Assembly: GCA_016711285.1 (NCBI GenBank)
Contig: JADJTG010000014.1
Coordinates: forward strand, 62,001-126,000
DNA from: Sphingobacteriales bacterium
GTDB lineage: Bacteria > Bacteroidota > Bacteroidia > Chitinophagales > UBA2359
Length of the DNA: 64,000 bases
Direction: 5' to 3'
A program made the translations under genes and the position numbers. Numbering within the stretch: the stretch's first letter is position 1; each line of letters opens with the position of its first letter. Below the pieces are notes generated by a model that searched no databases, was not told where the DNA came from, and saw nothing but the letters and a program-made list of their open reading frames with translations. Below are positions 54,539 to 63,981 of this stretch, piece by piece.

Positions 54539-55967
54539 TTATTCTACGGTATATTTTAACTCTGTCGTATTATTGGTATTGTTTTTACTTATATATATAT
54601 AATAAGATATAATGTAATTTCCCGTAGATAAATCTGTATATGTTATACTACAGAGAACACCCCTTACCACTTTAATAGCTGCGTTTTCATAATCATTCAA
54701 TTGGGCTTTTGCCACGCCGTAGGAGGGGTCAAAAAACAATTGTTTTTCATTGGCAGTTGTATATTGAAGCACTACATGATTACGAAAAATAGAACATGGG
54801 TCATCTTTGTTTTGTGCAGGAATCCCCACCACTCCACTTGCATAAATATATTCATCTCCTAATTCATAACATTCTCCATTGGCTTTGTCTTCCCACTCTT
54901 TTACCATAAAAGACGTTTTACCAGTACTAATTACACCTGATATGCCCGCATTTAGCATAATTTGAGTCATTTTTTTAGTAATTTTCTCTTCTTCTATAAG
55001 GTTTATAGCAGGATTGACAACACCTATATCTACCTCATCTGCATCAATATTATGTATTCGCAAAATTTCTTTCATGTATCTAGCCCAAGTTCCACAAGTA
55101 CCATCATTGTACTTAAAAAAATCTTCTAAATTAGTACAATATGAATCTTCTCCCTTCCCCCAATAAGTAAGTGGATCTCCTTTAATGTCTTTCGCTTTCA
55201 AATCTTTGAAATATTTTGTAAAAATAGTCCCTACAATCTCATCTTTTGTAGATAACTGATGCGCACTCACACAAGCGTGGTGTATGGAGGTTTCGTGTAT
55301 ATTATAATATCCATTGCCGGGTTCATTAGGATTGTCAATTCCATAATATTGTCCTACATTCGGCTTATCGCGGGTAACATAGAGGCGGAATTTGGTGGTA
55401 AATTTGGCTTTAGGGGCTGTTTCTAAGGCGGCTTCGCTTTCGGCAATAGTCCATTCAAAAGCAAAAGCCTCATAACCCAGTACCCGCCCTTGTTCAAAGG
55501 CTTGGATCATTTCGGTGGGTGGGTACTCGTAGTTGTCGTTGAGTAGGCGCGGCGGCAAATCAAAGCCGTCTGTACCGTTGCTTTTGCCCAAATATTGGCA
55601 TATCCCAACATTCCACATTGTTTCGCATTAAACTTGGCACTCACAATGGCATTGCATTTGCCGCCCCAATAAGCAGCAGGATTGCTGGCAGCACCGTCTT
55701 TCCATACCACCGTAGCATCGATTCCCGAAATAGGTTCGGTAGTAATGTCATCTACCACAATGATCCATTTTTTTTGAGGCTGCCCGTTTACTAAAACAGC
55801 TTCGTCTGCGTGAAAAACCACCTCCGAGATAAAGACAGTATTATCTGGGTATTCAAAAGCAAGTGGCAATACAGTCGGTTCTTGGGTTGGCGGCTGCGCC
55901 TTCAAGACTACACATAAAAATAACGTTGTAATTACGCTAAATAGGGGGGGTAGAGCAGATGCTTCAT
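54539..55967 (-). CDS. Secreted transglutaminase-like protein, two frameshifts
   Basis: Three frames join into one protein of about 476 residues. ATG 55967 gives a signal peptide (MKHLLYPPLFSVITTLFLCV, VLKAQ) if one base is restored in a 7-base G/C run at 55944-55950; a second loss (A-run at 55582-55585) joins NIWAKSNGTDGFDLPPRLL. The C-terminal half has a Cys-His-Asp set in transglutaminase order: NDGTCGTWARYMKEIL, FRNHVVLQYT, FFDPSYGVAK. The N-terminal half is beta-rich. A cysteine protease or cross-linking role outside the cell is inferred. It heads the exported-protein operon. Confidence 0.7.
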
Positions 55968-56129
55968 AGTAAAAGAGCGTTTTTTAATGAGTTCTACTCC
56001 AAATCTAACACGTTATTTTCATAACGCCAAATTTTTTTTGCAAAAAAAAATTCGAGCGTATAAATTGAACGCTACCGAAGCTAAATTTTGATATTGATAA
56101 TCAAAAAGTTATAAAAAAAACGACAGCAT

Positions 56130-57416
56130 TTATTTTATAGACCCGTTTTTAAAAATATTTTGATTGCGCTCCGGTCCTACCGAAATCATCGTGAGGGGGG
56201 TTTGGAGGTAATCTTCAATAAATTCGATATAGCGGCGGCAGGCGGGGGGCAAATCGTGGTAATTTTTGATGGCACTGAGGTCTTCGTTCCAGCCTTCAAA
56301 GGTTTCATATACGGCACTGATGTCGGCATTGGGGTAGGAGAGGTCGGCGGGAATATTGCGGGTGGGGTGGTCGCCGCCGCAGCGATATGCCACAGCCACT
56401 TGTATTTCGTCCAAACCACTCAATACATCAATTTTGGTCATCACCACATCAGAAAGCCCATTGATTTGGCAGGCATAGCGCACCACAGGCAAATCTAACC
56501 AACCGATGCGGCGTGCTCGTCCGGTGGTAGCACCGTATTCATTTCCTTTGTTGCGCAAATACGCACCTGTGTCGTTGTTCTGTTCGGTGACAAAAACACC
56601 TTCGCCCACCCGTGTAGCGTAGGCTTTCATTACGCCGTAGCTTCTTTTGATGTGTTGCGGCGCAATGCCCGTGCCCACCGAAATAGCTCCCACCGTAGGA
56701 GACGATGAAGTAACATAAGGATAAGTGCCATAATCAATATCCAACATCAAAGCCTGTGCGCCTTCGCACAAAATCATTTTTTCATTGTGCAAAGCGTTTT
56801 GCATTTCAAGGCGTGTATCTATCACACGCTCGCGCAGCAAGTCGGCATATTGTCGGTACTCCTCAAATAAAAGGTCTGCATCAAAAGGTGCTGCCTGATA
56901 GATATGTTGTAAGATGAGATTTTTGTGCGACAGATTTTCTTTTATTTTTTGATACAAAATGTTGTCGTTGAACAAATCCGCCATTCGGATACCGCAGCGG
57001 TCGTATTTGTCCACATACGCCGGACCGATACCGCGTTTGGTAGTGCCTATTTTTTGGTGGCTTTGCTCCTTGAGTTCATCTAATTTGATGTGATACGGCA
57101 TAATAAGGTGGCAACGGTCGCTGATAAAAATATGGTCGGTGGCAACACCTTTGGCTTGCAGCGTAGCTATTTCGCGGAGCAACACGGGTATGTCCACCAC
57201 TACACCGGTAGCGATGAGGCATTTGGCGCGGGGGTGCAGCACACCCGAAGGCAGGAGGTGCAGCACAAATTTTTCGTCGCCTACCACTACGGTATGTCCG
57301 GCGTTGTTGCCGCCCTGATAGCGCACTACATAATCTGCACTGTCGGCTAATACATCAATCAGTTTTCCTTTTCCTTCATCGCCCCACTGCGTACCTACTA
57401 CGGAATAAATTGGCAT
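56130..57416 (-). CDS. purA: Adenylosuccinate synthetase
   Basis: A 428-residue PurA that joins IMP and aspartate using GTP, the first step from IMP to AMP. GTQWGDEGKGKLIDVLAD (P-loop with catalytic Asp and Lys), NNAGHTVVVGDEKFVLHLLP, IGTTKRGIGPAYVDKYDRCG and TTGRARRIGWLDLPVVRYA are diagnostic. Standard length. First of a same-strand purine group, but separated from purB by a 690-bp gap holding a palindrome array. Confidence 0.97.
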   Translation of the reverse strand: MPIYSVVGTQWGDEGKGKLIDVLADSADYVVRYQGGNNAGHTVVVGDEKFVLHLLPSGVLHPRAKCLIATGVVVDIPVLLREIATLQAKGVATDHIFISDRCHLIMPYHIKLDELKEQSHQKIGTTKRGIGPAYVDKYDRCGIRMADLFNDNILYQKIKENLSHKNLILQHIYQAAPFDADLLFEEYRQYADLLRERVIDTRLEMQNALHNEKMILCEGAQALMLDIDYGTYPYVTSSSPTVGAISVGTGIAPQHIKRSYGVMKAYATRVGEGVFVTEQNNDTGAYLRNKGNEYGATTGRARRIGWLDLPVVRYACQINGLSDVVMTKIDVLSGLDEIQVAVAYRCGGDHPTRNIPADLSYPNADISAVYETFEGWNEDLSAIKNYHDLPPACRRYIEFIEDYLQTPLTMISVGPERNQNIFKNGSIK

Positions 57417-57733
57417 AGATTTGTGTTTGTTTTTTTAATATTTTAAATAAGTATTCGGCAAAAAAATAATATTATATGCTTGATGTAGCTGCTGTATGTT
57501 ATAAGCAGTTGTGAGTGATTAGTTTTTAGTTTTTAGTTAGCATAAGTATCCGATTATCAATTTCTAAATATAGAAGTATTTTTATACAACTACTTATTGG
57601 GTTAAGTTTCTTTTTTTAGATTTTAAAAAAAAATACTTAAAAAAGCCCCTATTCCGCACGATTGAGCAACTCAGGTATATTTGTCAAACCATCGTTTTTA
57701 TTGCATCTATGCCATATTTCGGGCTTAGAGGTG

Positions 57734-58069
57734 CATCGTTTGCGTCTGCCACCGTAAACGTTTGCGTCGAGAACGTGAAATTTCGCGTCAGGAACGTGAA
57801 AATTTACGTCTGCCACCGTGAAATTTTACGCCCGATACCGTGAAATTTCACGTCAGGAACGTAAAAATTGGCGTAAAGAACGTAAACCATGCACCTCCGA
57901 ACGTAAACGTTTACGTCTGCCACCGTGAACGTTCACGTCAGGAACGTGAAAATTTACGTCTGTTACCGTGAAATTTCACGTCAGGACCGTACCGTGAAAT
58001 TTCACGTCAGGAACGTGAAATTTTACGTCTGCCACCGTGAAAATATACGGTTATGGAACGTAAAACCGT
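57734..58069. repeat. Array of about 15 palindromic 21/22-bp units between purA and purB
   Basis: Units have a 14-bp dyad core, e.g. CGTGAAATTTCACG, CGTAAACGTTTACG and CGTGAACGTTCACG (perfect palindromes) plus imperfect forms, joined by 7-8-bp linkers that mostly alternate between TCAGGAA and TCTGCCAC. The spacing is 21-22 bp throughout except for a 5-bp interruption near 57985. The remaining gap (57417-57733) is A+T-rich with no gene. No spacer-like unique sequences, so not CRISPR; no T-runs, so not terminators. Confidence 0.93.
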
Positions 58070-58107
58070 TTTTTAAGAAAGCAAAGAACAAGTGCCTGCC
58101 ATTTTTT

Positions 58108-59559
58108 TTATACTTTGAGGTCGCTGCTCATACCGCCCAGCAGATATTGATACTGCGAAAGCAGGGGGTCTATCTGATGGTCGAGGAAATCTATGGTTTG
58201 TTGGGGTGCAAATCCTACAAAATTCAAAGGCTCTAATACGTCAGACAGCGCAGCTTCGTCTATTTTTCCTTTAAAATCTTCATCATTCATAATGCGCTCC
58301 AATAAATCGTTGGATTCGCCTTCCCATTTTACTTTTTTGGCGGCTTCTATGCTGTGAAGCCGTATTTTTTCGTGTAAATGTTGTCGGTCGCCGCCGTTTT
58401 TTACGGCTTGCATCAAAATTTGCTCGGTTGCCATAAAGGGCAGTTCTTCGCGGATATGGCGTTCCATCATTTTAGGATATACCACCAAACCTTCGGCTAC
58501 ATTGTGCCACAATATCAGGAGGGCATCGGTAGCCAGAAAAGCCTGCGGCAGGGTGAGGCGTTTGTTGGCGGAATCGTCGAGCGTGCGCTCCAACCACTGT
58601 GTGGCGGCAACCATAGCGGCGGAGTCGTTGAGCGATATAACGAACTTCGCCAAAGAAGCTATCCGCTCGCTGCGCATAGGGTTGCGCTTATAAGCCATTG
58701 CCGAAGAGCCGATTTGTTTTTTTTCAAAAGGCTCTTCTATTTCTTTCAAATTGGCAAGTAAACGAATATCATTGGTGAATTTATGCGCCGATTGAGCAAT
58801 GTTGGAGAGCAGTTGGGCAATGGAACTGTCGATTTTGCGGTCGTAAGTTTGTCCGCTTACTTCAAAACGCCTCTCAAAGCCCATACGCTCCGTTATCATT
58901 TCGTCTAATTGCAATAATTTTTGATAATCGCCGTCAAAAAGATTTTTAAAACTCTCTCCTGTTCCTGTTGTCCCTTTTACGCCCCTGAACCGAAGGTGCT
59001 GGCTTCTAAATTCGAGTTCTTCCCAATCCAACAACAAACTTTGCAGCCATAAAGTAGCCCTTTTGCCAACGGTGGTGAGCTGTGCCGGTTGATAATGTGT
59101 GAAACCCAGCGTGGGCAAGTGGCTGTGGGTGCGGGCAAAAGCGGCAAGCGCAGCGATGACGTGGAGCAGTCGGCGGCGAATGAGGTGCAGCCCGTCGCGG
59201 ATTTGTATGAGGTCGGTATTGTCGCCCACAAAAGCACTCGTCGCGCCCAAATGTATAATGGGGCGTGCTACCGGAGCGGCATCGCCCAGCGTATGAATAT
59301 GAGCCATTACATCGTGGCGAAATGCTTTTTCATAAGCACGCGCCTTTTCAAAATCAATATTTTCTGTGTTTTGCGCCAAAGCAGCAATCTGCTCATCGCT
59401 GATGGCAACACCGAGTTGTTGTTGGCATTGTGCCAGTGCGAGCCATAATTTGCGCCAAGTAGAGAATTTTTTTTGCGGCGAAAAATTATATAACATTTCC
59501 TCACTCGCATAGCGTTCGGTGAGTGGATTTTGATATTGTAATGTAGATGACGACGGCAT
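58108..59559 (-). CDS. purB: Adenylosuccinate lyase, long (eukaryote-like) type
   Basis: A 483-residue ADSL acting at two steps of purine synthesis (SAICAR to AICAR and adenylosuccinate to AMP). GATSAFVGDNTDLIQIRDGL, PTLGFTHYQPAQLTTVGKRA, FRGVKGTTGTGESFKNLFDG and the catalytic loop QIGSSAMAYKRNPMRSERI. Length and these segments resemble the animal-type ADSL (about 484 residues) more than the about 430-455-residue enzymes of Bacillus or E. coli. Directly upstream of the palindrome array, 28 bp after guaB. Confidence 0.95.
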   Translation of the reverse strand: MPSSSTLQYQNPLTERYASEEMLYNFSPQKKFSTWRKLWLALAQCQQQLGVAISDEQIAALAQNTENIDFEKARAYEKAFRHDVMAHIHTLGDAAPVARPIIHLGATSAFVGDNTDLIQIRDGLHLIRRRLLHVIAALAAFARTHSHLPTLGFTHYQPAQLTTVGKRATLWLQSLLLDWEELEFRSQHLRFRGVKGTTGTGESFKNLFDGDYQKLLQLDEMITERMGFERRFEVSGQTYDRKIDSSIAQLLSNIAQSAHKFTNDIRLLANLKEIEEPFEKKQIGSSAMAYKRNPMRSERIASLAKFVISLNDSAAMVAATQWLERTLDDSANKRLTLPQAFLATDALLILWHNVAEGLVVYPKMMERHIREELPFMATEQILMQAVKNGGDRQHLHEKIRLHSIEAAKKVKWEGESNDLLERIMNDEDFKGKIDEAALSDVLEPLNFVGFAPQQTIDFLDHQIDPLLSQYQYLLGGMSSDLKV

Positions 59560-59587
59560 AGTAAACGAATAAAAATTGAAGATTTGT

Positions 59588-61045
59588 TTATGAATGGCTG
59601 AGGCTGTAATTAGGAGCTTCTTTGGTGATATAAATGCTGTGCGGGTGGCTTTCTTTGAGGCTTGCCGCCGTAATTTGTATAAATTGAGTGTCGTTTTTGA
59701 GTTGCGAAATGTCGGCTGCTCCGCAATATCCCATACCTTGTCGCAAGCCGCCTACCAACTGATACACACTTTCGGCAACCTTGCCTTTATAAGCCACGCG
59801 CCCTTCTACGCCTTCGGGTACAAATTTTTTGCTTTGTGTTTGAAAATAGCGGTCGCCGCCCCCCTGATTCATTGCACCGATAGAACCCATACCGCGATAT
59901 ACTTTGTATTGTCGTCCTTGAAAAATTTCTACTTCGCCCGGGCTTTCTTCGCAACCAGCGAGCAAACTACCCAGCATCACCACATCGGCTCCGGCGGCAA
60001 TGGCTTTTACAATATCGCCCGAATACTTGATACCGCCATCTGCAATAAGCGGCACACCCTGAGCTTTGGCTACTTCGGCACAATCCATAATAGCACTGAC
60101 CTGCGGCACGCCGATACCTGCCACAATGCGTGTGGTACAAATAGAGCCGGGTCCCACACCTACTTTTACGGCATCGGCTCCGGCATCAATGAGGCGGGCA
60201 GTGGCGGCGGCAGTAGCCACATTACCAGCAATGAGTTGCAAATCGGGGTATTTTTTCTTGATATTTTGCACCGCCCTTATCACGCCCTCGGAGTGCCCGT
60301 GTGCCGTATCCAGCACCACTACATCTACTTCAGCATCTACTAATTTTTCCAATCTCAGCTCCATATCAGCAGTAACACCGATACTCGCCCCCGCTATCAA
60401 GCGTCCGGCTTTATCTTTTACGGCATTGGGATATTGCAGCGTTTTTTCCAAATCTTTCATTGTCATTAAACCCTTCAAATTGCCGTGAGCATCTACAAGG
60501 GGCAGGCGTTTTACTTTGTTTTTGAGCAAAATATGCCGCGCTTCGTCCAAACTTACGTCAGTGGCAGTGATAAGATTTTGAAGCGGGGTCATTACTTCGG
60601 ATATTTTTTTGTGGTGGTCGCTCTCAAAACGGAGGTCGCGGGCGGTGAGCAAACCGACCAATTTGCTGCCTTCGGTGATGGGAATAGAGGAAATTCCAAA
60701 ACGTTTCATCAATTCATCGGCTTCATATACAAAATGATGCTGCGAAAGATGAAAAGGGTCTTTTATCATCACATTGCGTGCTAATTTTACTTTTTCTACT
60801 TCCTGCGCCTGTGCCTCCATGCTCATATTTTTGTGAATGATGCCGATACCGCCCTCGCCCGCCATTGCTATTGCCATACGCGCTTCGGTGACAGTATCCA
60901 TAGCGGCACTCATCAAGGGAATATGCAACCGAATGTGGCGAGTGAGCCAAGTGCCGGTATTTACCTGATGCGGCAATATTTCGGAATAATCGGGGACGAG
61001 CAATACATCGTCAAAAGTAAGAGCTTGCCGGATAATTTTACTCAT
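59588..61045 (-). CDS. guaB: Inosine-5'-monophosphate dehydrogenase
   Basis: A 485-residue IMPDH from MSKIIRQALTFDDVLLVPDY (an ATG 9 bp upstream is less likely). Catalytic Cys in GVGPGSICTTRIVAGIGVPQ; two CBS domains at about 95-205 (FGISSIPITEGSKLVGLLTA and KRLPLVDAHGNLKGLMTM); flap region YRGMGSIGAMNQGGGDRYFQ. Makes XMP from IMP with NAD+, the committed step to GMP. Followed by purB, preceded by guaA. Confidence 0.97.
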   Translation of the reverse strand: MSKIIRQALTFDDVLLVPDYSEILPHQVNTGTWLTRHIRLHIPLMSAAMDTVTEARMAIAMAGEGGIGIIHKNMSMEAQAQEVEKVKLARNVMIKDPFHLSQHHFVYEADELMKRFGISSIPITEGSKLVGLLTARDLRFESDHHKKISEVMTPLQNLITATDVSLDEARHILLKNKVKRLPLVDAHGNLKGLMTMKDLEKTLQYPNAVKDKAGRLIAGASIGVTADMELRLEKLVDAEVDVVVLDTAHGHSEGVIRAVQNIKKKYPDLQLIAGNVATAAATARLIDAGADAVKVGVGPGSICTTRIVAGIGVPQVSAIMDCAEVAKAQGVPLIADGGIKYSGDIVKAIAAGADVVMLGSLLAGCEESPGEVEIFQGRQYKVYRGMGSIGAMNQGGGDRYFQTQSKKFVPEGVEGRVAYKGKVAESVYQLVGGLRQGMGYCGAADISQLKNDTQFIQITAASLKESHPHSIYITKEAPNYSLSHS

Positions 61046-61156
61046 ATATATCAAAAAAATATTTTTACAAAAAGAATGAAAATCAACTAAAGTAATGGTT
61101 TTAAGTGCTGAAATTTATAAAAAAAACAGGTTCGTGTTTATAATTTTAATGCTGCC

Positions 61157-62668
61157 CTATTCCCATTCAATGGTAGCGGGCGGCTTGGAGCTGATGTCGT
61201 ACACCACGCGGTTAATGCCTTTTACAGAGTTGATAATATCATTGGAAACCTTTGCCAAAAAATCGTAAGGCAAAGGCACCCAGTCCGCCGTCATACCATC
61301 TACACTCGACACCGCCCGCAGTGCTACACATTGTTCGTAGGTGCGCTCATCGCCCATAACACCCACCGAATACACCGGCAACAAAATAACTCCTGCCTGC
61401 CATACTTCGTGATACAGTCCTTCGCGGCGCAGACCTTGTATGAAAATAGCATCGGCTTCTTGTAATAATTGTACTTTTTCTTCATTCACCTCGCCCAGAA
61501 TACGGATAGCCAAACCCGGACCCGGAAAAGGGTGACGCTGCAAAATAGGTTGGGGAACTTGCAAAAAAGCACCCACCTTGCGTACTTCATCTTTGAACAA
61601 AAGGCGCAAAGGCTCTACCACTTTCAAGTGCATTTTTTCGGGTAAGCCGCCTACATTGTGGTGCGATTTGATGCTGGCAGAGTGTTTGCCGAAAGATTCT
61701 ACCACATCGGGATAAATGGTGCCCTGTGCCAAAAAACTCATTTCGGGCAGGCGGCGGGCTTCGGCTTCAAATATATCAATAAAGGTTTTTCCTATTATTT
61801 TTCGCTTGCGCTCCGGTTCGGAGATTCCTTTTAAGTTTTCATAAAAAACAGCTTTGGCATCTACTCCTTTTACGTTCAGCCCCATTGTTTTATACGATTG
61901 CAGCACCGCTTCAAATTCGTTTTTGCGCAGCAAGCCGTTATCTACAAAAATGCAATGTAGGCGCATACCGATGGCACGATGCAATAAAGCCGCCGCCACC
62001 GAACTATCTACGCCGCCGCTCAATGCCAAGAGTACTTGTGCATTTTGCACTTGCTGTTGGAGGGCAGCGATGGTGCTTTCTACAAAGTGTTGGGGGGTCC
62101 AGGTGGGAGCGATGTTGCAGATACGATACAGAAAATTTTTCAGCATCAGCAAACCCTGCGGCGTGTGGCTCACTTCGGGGTGAAACTGTAAGCCGAATAT
62201 CTGTTGGTCGGGGTATTCAAAAGCGGCAATGGGGATTTGTGGCGTGGTGGCGATAATCCGAAAGCCTTCGGGTACTTGCATAATGCTGTCGCCGTGCGAC
62301 ATCCATACCTGCGCCGACTGGGGTACGCCTTCAAAAAGTGGGTGCTCCGGTGCTATATTGATGTGGCTGCGCCCGTACTCCCTCAATTCCGAAGGCAGCA
62401 CTTTGCCCTGCATCGTGTGGGCAATGAGCTGACTGCCGTAGCAAATGCCCAAAATGGGGGCTTTTCCGACAATAGCAGCCATATCGAGCAAATAAGGCTC
62501 AGGGGCGTGTACCGAATTGGGGCTACCCGATAAAATAATGGCGCGGAAATCGGCGATATTTTCGGGCAAATGGTCAAAAGGGTGTATTTCGGAATAAATG
62601 TGCAGTTCCCGCACGCGCCTTGCGATTAGTTGAGTGTATTGCGAGCCAAAATCAACAATCAGTACCAT
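61157..62668 (-). CDS. guaA: GMP synthase (glutamine-hydrolysing)
   Basis: A 503-residue two-domain enzyme that turns XMP into GMP. The class I amidotransferase part has Cys in LGICYGSQLIAH and His/Glu in LQFHPEVSHT; the ATP pyrophosphatase part has ALSGGVDSSVAAALLH; the C-terminal dimer domain ends VYDISSKPPATIEWE. ATG 62668 (MVLIVDFGSQYTQLIAR) is favoured over one two codons upstream. Lies next to guaB, so the whole GMP branch is together. Confidence 0.97.
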   Translation of the reverse strand: MVLIVDFGSQYTQLIARRVRELHIYSEIHPFDHLPENIADFRAIILSGSPNSVHAPEPYLLDMAAIVGKAPILGICYGSQLIAHTMQGKVLPSELREYGRSHINIAPEHPLFEGVPQSAQVWMSHGDSIMQVPEGFRIIATTPQIPIAAFEYPDQQIFGLQFHPEVSHTPQGLLMLKNFLYRICNIAPTWTPQHFVESTIAALQQQVQNAQVLLALSGGVDSSVAAALLHRAIGMRLHCIFVDNGLLRKNEFEAVLQSYKTMGLNVKGVDAKAVFYENLKGISEPERKRKIIGKTFIDIFEAEARRLPEMSFLAQGTIYPDVVESFGKHSASIKSHHNVGGLPEKMHLKVVEPLRLLFKDEVRKVGAFLQVPQPILQRHPFPGPGLAIRILGEVNEEKVQLLQEADAIFIQGLRREGLYHEVWQAGVILLPVYSVGVMGDERTYEQCVALRAVSSVDGMTADWVPLPYDFLAKVSNDIINSVKGINRVVYDISSKPPATIEWE

Positions 62669-62706
62669 ATTCAAGAATATAAAAAAGGATGTGGTTAATG
62701 TTTTTT

Positions 62707-63981
62707 TTAAGTTTGGATAAATAAATTGCTTTTTTCTGCTGCAATTCCCTTTTGCCCAATGTCGTTTCTGTAAAAAAAATGTTCGGATAATTGCATGTTT
62801 TCTATATATTGATATGCTTTTTGCTGTGCTGTTTGCAAGGTTTCGCCCTGTGCCACAATCACCGCCACGCGCCCGCCGTTGGAAACATAAGCATCGCCGA
62901 CTTTTTTGCTGCCTGCGTGAAATACCTGTATCGTTTCAGAGGCGGGAAAATGTAAAGGAAAACCTGTGTGCGGCTGCTGCGGGTAGCCTTCGGCACAGAG
63001 TACCACGCCCAAAGTAGAAAGCGGTGCAGATGAAGCGGCGGTGGTGGATTTTCCGTCAAGAAGCTCCAATATGTCGGCTACCAAATCATTGCGCAAAGCG
63101 GGTAATAATACTTCACATTCGGGGTCACCAAAGCGAGCATTAAATTCAATTACTTTCACGCCTTCGGCTGTTTGCATCAATCCGGCATACAAAAATCCGC
63201 AAAAAGGATAACCATCTTCTTCCATTTGGCGTAACAAAGGCTCTACAACCCTTTGCAATGCTTCTTGCGTACAATGAATTTGTGGCACGGGCGTATAAGC
63301 TCCCATACCGCCCGTATTAGGACCTACATCTCCATTATAAGCACGCTTATGATCTTGCGAAAGCGGTAAAGCGATATAATTTCTTCCATTCACCAAACAC
63401 ATCAAAGTAAATTCCTCCCCTTCTAAGTATTCTTCTATCAATATTTTTTGCGAACCGAACTGCTGATGCAGCAACATCAAATCTACTGCTTCCAATGCGG
63501 TGGCTTCGTCCATTGCCACCACCACACCTTTTCCGGCAGCTAAACCGTCATTTTTTATCACAACAGGCACCCCTTTTTGCAACACATATTGGCGGGCTGC
63601 TGCTGCATCTGTAAAAGTGGCGGCTTGTGCAGTAGGGATATGGGCGCGTTGCATCAGTTGCTTGGCAAAATCCTTGCTCGTTTCAATGCGGGCTGCTGCT
63701 TGGGTGGGTGCAAAAATGCGCAATCCGTGCTGCCGAAATACATCGGTGATACCTTTTTCCAAAGGTGTTTCAGTACCCACAATTGTCAAATCAATGGCGT
63801 TTTGCAAAGCAAACTCCGCCAAAGCACTTATATCATTTTCATCAATATCCACTATTTGCGCCACCTCGCACATACCATCATTGCCTTTGGCTACATAAAT
63901 TTGTTGTACGCCACTGTGTCGGCGACATTTCCACGCCAAACAATGCTCGCGTCCGCCGCGCCCGATGATGAGAATATTCAT
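62707..63981 (-). CDS. purD: Phosphoribosylamine-glycine ligase (GARS)
   Basis: A 424-residue ATP-grasp enzyme of the second step in purine synthesis. MNILIIGRGGREHCLAWKCR (N-domain), GTETPLEKGITDVF, VVIKNDGLAAGKGVVVA (ATP-grasp), GPNTGGMGAYTPVP and EFNARFGDPECEVLLP (metal ligands). Complete and in the same direction as guaA, guaB, purB and purA. Its upstream region is cut by the window end. Confidence 0.96.
   Translation of the reverse strand: MNILIIGRGGREHCLAWKCRRHSGVQQIYVAKGNDGMCEVAQIVDIDENDISALAEFALQNAIDLTIVGTETPLEKGITDVFRQHGLRIFAPTQAAARIETSKDFAKQLMQRAHIPTAQAATFTDAAAARQYVLQKGVPVVIKNDGLAAGKGVVVAMDEATALEAVDLMLLHQQFGSQKILIEEYLEGEEFTLMCLVNGRNYIALPLSQDHKRAYNGDVGPNTGGMGAYTPVPQIHCTQEALQRVVEPLLRQMEEDGYPFCGFLYAGLMQTAEGVKVIEFNARFGDPECEVLLPALRNDLVADILELLDGKSTTAASSAPLSTLGVVLCAEGYPQQPHTGFPLHFPASETIQVFHAGSKKVGDAYVSNGGRVAVIVAQGETLQTAQQKAYQYIENMQLSEHFFYRNDIGQKGIAAEKSNLFIQT

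Noticed and set aside
57734..58069. CRISPR array or multiple terminators
   Set aside because: Linkers are only 7-8 bp and themselves repeated; palindromes lack T-runs.
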